A stretch of DNA of 11,408 bases from Candidatus Poribacteria bacterium. Its GTDB lineage: Bacteria; Poribacteria; WGA-4E; WGA-3G. The stretch lies in contig VXXH01000445.1 in NCBI GenBank assembly GCA_009835515.1, positions 1 through 11,408 on the forward strand, in the 5' to 3' direction. Shown in pieces: positions 8,172-11,408 of the stretch; positions within the stretch are counted from its first letter, which is position 1; each line of letters opens with the position of its first letter. The notes under the pieces are model-generated. The model saw only the letters and a list, made by a program, of their open reading frames with translations. It did not search any database and was not told the origin of the DNA. The position numbers were made by a program, and so were the translations under genes.

Positions 8172-9503
8172 ATGTCACAAATTATAAATCCGTTTTTTGA
8201 ATTACCAAATGAGAACCCGCTTACATGTCACGTAATGTGTGTGCCGAATGCACCCTCGGACGCATATTATACTTTATCGCACTGGGCGCAGAAAACCAGG
8301 AATTATTGTTGGATGCTTAAATCCATCGGGCATCGGGTCATTTATTACGGTTATGAGAGCTGTAATGTTGAATGCGACGAGAAGGTAATCGTTGCATCGG
8401 AAGATGTCTTGATGGAGGCGTATCCGAAGTGTCGTGATGAGTTTGGGCATGTCGATATAAATGCTGAACCTGATAACCCAGATGGGATTGAATACCTCGA
8501 AAAAAGGTGGGCGATTGAAACAGGATATGCATTGAAAAAAAGGTATAAACCGGACGATATTTTTTACTGGACGGTGCCAATAGGAGGGCAACGTCGTCTT
8601 TACGAGGAGTTGAAGGAACTTCCTGTTCGGCATGTTGAGCCGGGCATCGGGTATATCGGCGCATTTTTACCACATAGGATTTTTCAGAGTTCGTTTATTC
8701 GTGATTTTCATTATGGAGCTTATCATAGTAATCTAAAATGGCAGGATTTTTTGGATGCTGCCGCTGAACAAATAAAACTTGGTGAGCCGCATTTTCTGTT
8801 CACGTGTGTTGATTGGGAAATGCCGCCAAAGTCTGATGTTGTAATTCCGAATCCTTATGATCTCTCGCTTTTTGATTTTAGAGTTGATAAAGAGGATTTT
8901 CTGTTGTATCTCGGACGGCTGGTGAATGGTAAAGGGATTATAGAGGCGGTAGAAATTGCGGAACGGACCGGCATGAAATTGGTTGTGGCGGGACCGGGTA
9001 ATTTTGAAGCGGCGGTGGGTAGGAAACCAAGCGAAAATATCGAAGTGCTTGGACGCGCTGTTGGCGTTGAGGAGCGTAGAGATTTGTTGTCACGTGCCAG
9101 GGCTGTGCTGAGCTTAGCCCGTGTCTTTGAGACATTTGGGGGTGCAGCGATTGAAGCACTGTTATCAGGAACTGTTCCTGTTGTAGCAAATTCAGGTGGC
9201 TTTCTTGACACAATTCAGTCTGGATATAACGGTTATCGTGTGGATTCTAATAATATTGCAGCGGCGGTGCGTGCTGTTGAAAATCTCGACAAAATTGATC
9301 CATATATGCTTCGCGATTCTGGGTTGCGTTTTTCGAGAGAACGACTTGCTTTGCAGCATAATGCATATCTGCAATCTCTTGATAAGGGCGAACCTGTGAT
9401 TGTTCCAGATTGGGATGATCCGCGGGGAAAAATTGATTGGCCGGAGGAATGGATGATACCGGTCGATAAAAAGGAGAAGAAAAAAAGTGATCAAGATTCA
9501 TAA
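8172..9503 (+). CDS. GT4-family (GT-B fold) glycosyltransferase
   Basis: 443 aa from ATG 8172 (GAGG at 8160-8163, spacing 8). In-frame starts at 8091 (ATG) and 8076 (TTG) would add 27 or 32 residues. I chose 8172 because the first conserved strand, LTCHVMCVPN, begins at residue 17 and the extra codons would run through a terminator-like hairpin. Features include the N-terminal Rossmann half with WMLKSIGHRVIYYGYES (47-63), HVEPGIGYIG (154-163) and the interdomain segment VVIPNPYD (223-230). The donor-binding half starts with LGRLVNGKG (247-255; R249 and K254 are likely phosphate contacts). An intact EX7E motif follows (E320...E328 in FETFGGAAIEALLSG), then PVVANSGG. This predicts a retaining nucleotide-sugar transferase; donor and acceptor are unknown. 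It resembles, from memory, a GT family frequent in phage and metagenomic viral contigs. The lysine-rich C-terminal tail (about 431-443) is not part of the fold. It overlaps the next gene by 17 nt. Confidence 0.9.
   Translation: MSQIINPFFELPNENPLTCHVMCVPNAPSDAYYTLSHWAQKTRNYCWMLKSIGHRVIYYGYESCNVECDEKVIVASEDVLMEAYPKCRDEFGHVDINAEPDNPDGIEYLEKRWAIETGYALKKRYKPDDIFYWTVPIGGQRRLYEELKELPVRHVEPGIGYIGAFLPHRIFQSSFIRDFHYGAYHSNLKWQDFLDAAAEQIKLGEPHFLFTCVDWEMPPKSDVVIPNPYDLSLFDFRVDKEDFLLYLGRLVNGKGIIEAVEIAERTGMKLVVAGPGNFEAAVGRKPSENIEVLGRAVGVEERRDLLSRARAVLSLARVFETFGGAAIEALLSGTVPVVANSGGFLDTIQSGYNGYRVDSNNIAAAVRAVENLDKIDPYMLRDSGLRFSRERLALQHNAYLQSLDKGEPVIVPDWDDPRGKIDWPEEWMIPVDKKEKKKSDQDS
9471..9476 (+). promoter_or_regulatory. 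Ribosome binding site for the GTG-started second glycosyltransferase-like gene
   Basis: AAGGAG lies inside the 3' end of the upstream gene, ten bases before GTG 9487. It favours GTG 9487 over the in-frame ATG at 9505, which lacks a comparable upstream element. The two genes therefore overlap by 17 nt and are probably made in coupled amounts. Confidence 0.6.
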
Positions 9504-10449
9504 CATGGCTAATCTCAATCAGGTTTTTGATGCCATTTCAAACGGCTTTCTTGATTATGTTCCAGGTGATAAGTTTCGAGAAGTCGCGGATATAAATGAC
9601 GCTGATATTGTTTTTTTGGCTGGTGCGTTAAGTCAAGGTCGTCTCGAATTTCGGATGCCGCAGGGTCTAACACCGTCGTTTGAGAATATGAAGACGTTGG
9701 CGGATTTGTATAATGCGTTGGCAGACAAACCTCGAATTATTTGGTTAGATACGATGGGCCCTGATTTATACCATGATCCGGCTCTCCTTGATACGGAAAC
9801 TTCGGGGTTGACAGAAAAAGACGTTCTTGTTAGTCCTGCTTCCTTACCGCCATTCCCGAATTTGTTCACGGATGTTTCTCACATCGAAAAATCGGTGTTC
9901 CGTCCTCGTTCTCGATTTGAGCGTGTAAAAAGTTCTGTTGTAATGATTTATGACCAAATCGTAAATGCTATTCTTGATGATGTTCCTGTTGTCGATGTGC
10001 TTTCAGATGTCATGGATGTTGTTTCGCACCTGCATATTACAAAAACACAGACATTGAGAGATGATGTGGTAGCGGGCTTTGGGGAATCGTTATCAAGGGT
10101 TTCATACGAGAATTTATCGTACCCGCAAGGTGTGGCCTATAAACTTTCGCAGGTTGAGTTTGCGCTCATAACGTCTACGAGAGTTGGTATTGAAATGATG
10201 GGTGTTGAGGCAGGTATGTCAGGGTGTCAACCGATTTATCCTGACACTGAATTCTATCGTGATATTTTTGATGGGACAGGCGTAGCATTCTTTGATATAA
10301 AAAATCCCGTGGAATCACTACGTGACATTATTCAGGCGGGTTCTAATTTTGATGCAAAAACAACAGAAGCGTTCCGCACGAAATTTTCAGCGGAGGATAC
10401 CCTTCCTGGATTTTGGGATGCTGTCTATGCGTTGTATGCTGAGGAATAG
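9487..10449 (+). CDS. Glycosyltransferase-like (GT-B) protein with degenerate EX7E motif
   Basis: 320 aa, GTG start, overlapping the upstream GT gene by 17 nt. The C-terminal part reads VEFALITSTRVGIEMMGVEAGMSGCQPI (223-250), then IYPDTEFYRDI and a helix NPVESLRDII. This aligns by eye with the upstream enzyme's ARAVLSLARVFETFGGAAIEALLSGTVPVV and its following ADIIE-type region. The second motif Glu is kept (E241), but the first is replaced by V233. N-terminal segments look like Rossmann strands (ADIVFLAGAL 39-48, PRIIWLDT 82-89). No GR...KG donor-phosphate motif was found. The protein is short for a GT4 enzyme (usually about 350-450 aa). It could be an inactive partner that recognises the acceptor, as GtfB does for GtfA, or a divergent active transferase. 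Gene overlap suggests it works with the upstream protein. The GT-B assignment is moderately secure; activity is unknown. Confidence 0.6.
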   Translation: MIKIHNMANLNQVFDAISNGFLDYVPGDKFREVADINDADIVFLAGALSQGRLEFRMPQGLTPSFENMKTLADLYNALADKPRIIWLDTMGPDLYHDPALLDTETSGLTEKDVLVSPASLPPFPNLFTDVSHIEKSVFRPRSRFERVKSSVVMIYDQIVNAILDDVPVVDVLSDVMDVVSHLHITKTQTLRDDVVAGFGESLSRVSYENLSYPQGVAYKLSQVEFALITSTRVGIEMMGVEAGMSGCQPIYPDTEFYRDIFDGTGVAFFDIKNPVESLRDIIQAGSNFDAKTTEAFRTKFSAEDTLPGFWDAVYALYAEE

Positions 10450-10450
10450 A

Positions 10451-10468
10451 TCGATGTAGTTGCATCGA
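10451..10468 (+). promoter_or_regulatory. Short hairpin overlapping the ribosome binding site of the repeat-protein gene
   Basis: TCGATG (10451-10456) and CATCGA (10463-10468) form a perfect 6-bp inverted repeat with a 6-base loop, just after the stop at 10449. The right arm covers the first two bases of the GAGG (10467-10470) that precedes ATG 10478 by seven bases. It has no T tract, so it is not a terminator. It could mildly limit translation initiation or arise by chance. Confidence 0.35.
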
Positions 10469-10477
10469 GGTGCGAGC

Positions 10478-11408
10478 ATGCGATCTTTAAAGTGGCTTCC
10501 GATCCCTGGTATTTTACTGAAGCGTGGAGTAACTTCACATCGTGTTTATAGTATCAGGGAGTTCCTTTATTATTCGGTGGGGGTAACGGTTACTGCTCAA
10601 GGTGTAGGGGTTACGGCGACTATTTCGGATGGTGATTTAGTTATCACATTTTCACGTCCTCTATCATTGAATGCATATATCGTTTTGAAAGCAGAAAAAG
10701 AAGGTTTTCTGCCAGCAGAGAGGCGTGTTGTAGTTGATGATTATGTTACTGTTCTGCTTGCCGATCCCCCACCTGCGTATGTTCAGCCGTTGACGCGTGC
10801 CGAATCATTGGAAGCGTATGTTCAGCCGTTGACGCGTGCCGAATCACTGGAAGCGTATGTTCAGCCGCCACCAAGTTTATCGGAATCACCGCCACGGTAT
10901 GTTCAGCCTGCTCCGAGTTTGTCGGAATCACCGCCGAGGTATAGACAACCAGCACCGAGTCTGTCAGAATCACCACCTGTGTACGTTCAGCCGTTGACGC
11001 GTGCCGAATCACTGGATCCTTATGTTCAGTCATTGACGCGTGCCGAATCGCCGCCGAGGTACATACAACCGGCACCGAGTTTGTCGGAATCACCGCCACG
11101 ATATACACAACCTGTTCCGAGTTTATCACAATCACCGCCGAGGTATAGACAACCGGCTCCAAGTCTATCAGAGTCGCCACCACGATATAGGCAGCCTGTT
11201 CCGAGTTTGTCGGAATCACCACCACGGTATGTGCAGCCATTGACGCGTGCTCTTTCACTTGACCCTTATGTTCAACCATTGACGCGTGCCGAATCACCAC
11301 CGAGGTATAGGCAACCGGCACCGAGTTTATCACAATCGCCACCGCGATATAGACAACCGGCACCGAGTTTATCACAATCGCCACCGCGATATAGACAACC
11401 GTTGACAC
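10478..11408 (+). CDS. Tandem-repeat Pro/Ser/Tyr-rich protein, 3' end beyond the window
   Basis: The gene is open from ATG 10478 (GAGG at 10467-10470, spacing 7) to the window edge: 310 codons plus one base, with no stop. Residues 1-100 form a compact head: a basic start, MRSLKWLPIPGILLKRG, that is not a convincing signal peptide, then alternating hydrophobic strands (VGVTVTAQGVGVTATISDGD, LVITFSRPLSL, YIVLKAEKEGFLPAERRVVV) like a small Ig-like or carboxypeptidase-regulatory-like domain. From residue 101 the protein is only repeats. Type A units have 13 residues (YVQPLTRAESLEA and variants) and type B units 14 residues (YRQPAPSLSESPPR and variants). Regular prolines predict an extended, PPII-like stalk with a Tyr every 13-14 residues and Ser/Thr sites suited to O-glycosylation. 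It follows two GT-like genes after 28 bp. A surface stalk, fibre or adhesin of the virion or host cell is plausible. I do not recognise a family, and the C-terminal domain lies outside the window. Confidence 0.82.
   Translation, partial: MRSLKWLPIPGILLKRGVTSHRVYSIREFLYYSVGVTVTAQGVGVTATISDGDLVITFSRPLSLNAYIVLKAEKEGFLPAERRVVVDDYVTVLLADPPPAYVQPLTRAESLEAYVQPLTRAESLEAYVQPPPSLSESPPRYVQPAPSLSESPPRYRQPAPSLSESPPVYVQPLTRAESLDPYVQSLTRAESPPRYIQPAPSLSESPPRYTQPVPSLSQSPPRYRQPAPSLSESPPRYRQPVPSLSESPPRYVQPLTRALSLDPYVQPLTRAESPPRYRQPAPSLSQSPPRYRQPAPSLSQSPPRYRQPLT
10778..11408 (+). repeat. Tandem coding repeat array, 39-bp (A) and 42-bp (B) units, at least 16 copies
   Basis: Units start at 10778 (A), 10817 (A), 10856, 10898 and 10940 (B), 10982 and 11021 (A), 11060, 11102, 11144 and 11186 (B), 11228 and 11267 (A), 11306 and 11348 (B), and 11390 (unit cut by the edge, reading YRQPLT, so type A). 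The order is AA-BBB-AA-BBBB-AA-BB-A. Units 1 and 2 differ by one base, as do units 14 and 15. The A core TTGACGCGTGCC is nearly invariant at DNA level, including third positions, while B cores drift synonymously. This points to recent copy-number change by recombination or slippage. All units keep the + frame. Confidence 0.95.

Noticed and set aside
10746..11408. Long open frame (220 codons) on the minus strand across the repeat array
   Set aside because: It mirrors the + strand repeats: the complement of each unit happens to lack stops in that frame, so openness is copied with every duplication. The + frame has an SD, a structured head domain and clean 13/14-residue units, while the minus product is a monotonous V/I/T-rich string.
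10778..11408. CRISPR array or iteron-like origin suggested by the regular repeats
   Set aside because: There are no unique spacers between units, the unit lengths are multiples of three, and every unit stays in the same reading frame, so the repeats are protein-coding.

Overview
The window looks like the distal part of a virion (tail) gene cluster from a tailed phage or prophage, followed by accessory genes. All seven genes I can support lie on the + strand, tightly packed, with purine-rich GAGG/AGGAG ribosome binding sites. No integrase, tRNA, insertion sequence or CRISPR array is visible. The host cannot be named from sequence alone. The secreted metalloprotease with a C-terminal dockerin resembles, from memory, proteins that are common in sponge-associated Candidatus Poribacteria and related uncultured lineages. 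That makes such a host plausible but unproven.

Region 1 (21-7030) encodes structural proteins: a probable tail tube protein, a probable distal-tail (Dit-like) protein and a very large tail hub/tip protein (1383 aa). The first two begin with the same Ig-like domain of about 112 residues, evidently a duplicated or shuffled module. The hub protein appears to carry an inserted beta-propeller, two cadherin/He_PIG-like Ig domains and a second, C-terminal propeller-like region. No tape-measure gene lies between the tube and Dit genes, where siphovirus clusters normally place it.

Region 2 (7046-7990) encodes an exported metzincin zinc protease with a Sec signal peptide, an HExxHxxGxxH site, a Met-turn and a two-loop dockerin. 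It follows the hub gene after only 15 bp. A hairpin with a T tract (8097-8129) then resembles an intrinsic terminator and marks a break in the cluster.

Region 3 (8172-11408) holds an intact GT4-type glycosyltransferase. A second, shorter GT-B-like protein overlaps it by 17 nt and has lost the first Glu of the EX7E motif. A gene running off the right edge follows. Its product has a 100-residue head and then at least 16 tandem 13/14-residue repeats rich in Pro, Ser, Tyr and Arg, with two unit types in alternating blocks. The order active GT, degenerate GT partner, Ser/Thr/Pro repeat protein recalls the GtfA/GtfB serine-rich-repeat adhesin systems. It suggests a phage-borne system that glycosylates its own repeat protein. 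This is a hypothesis and the most interesting reading of the window.
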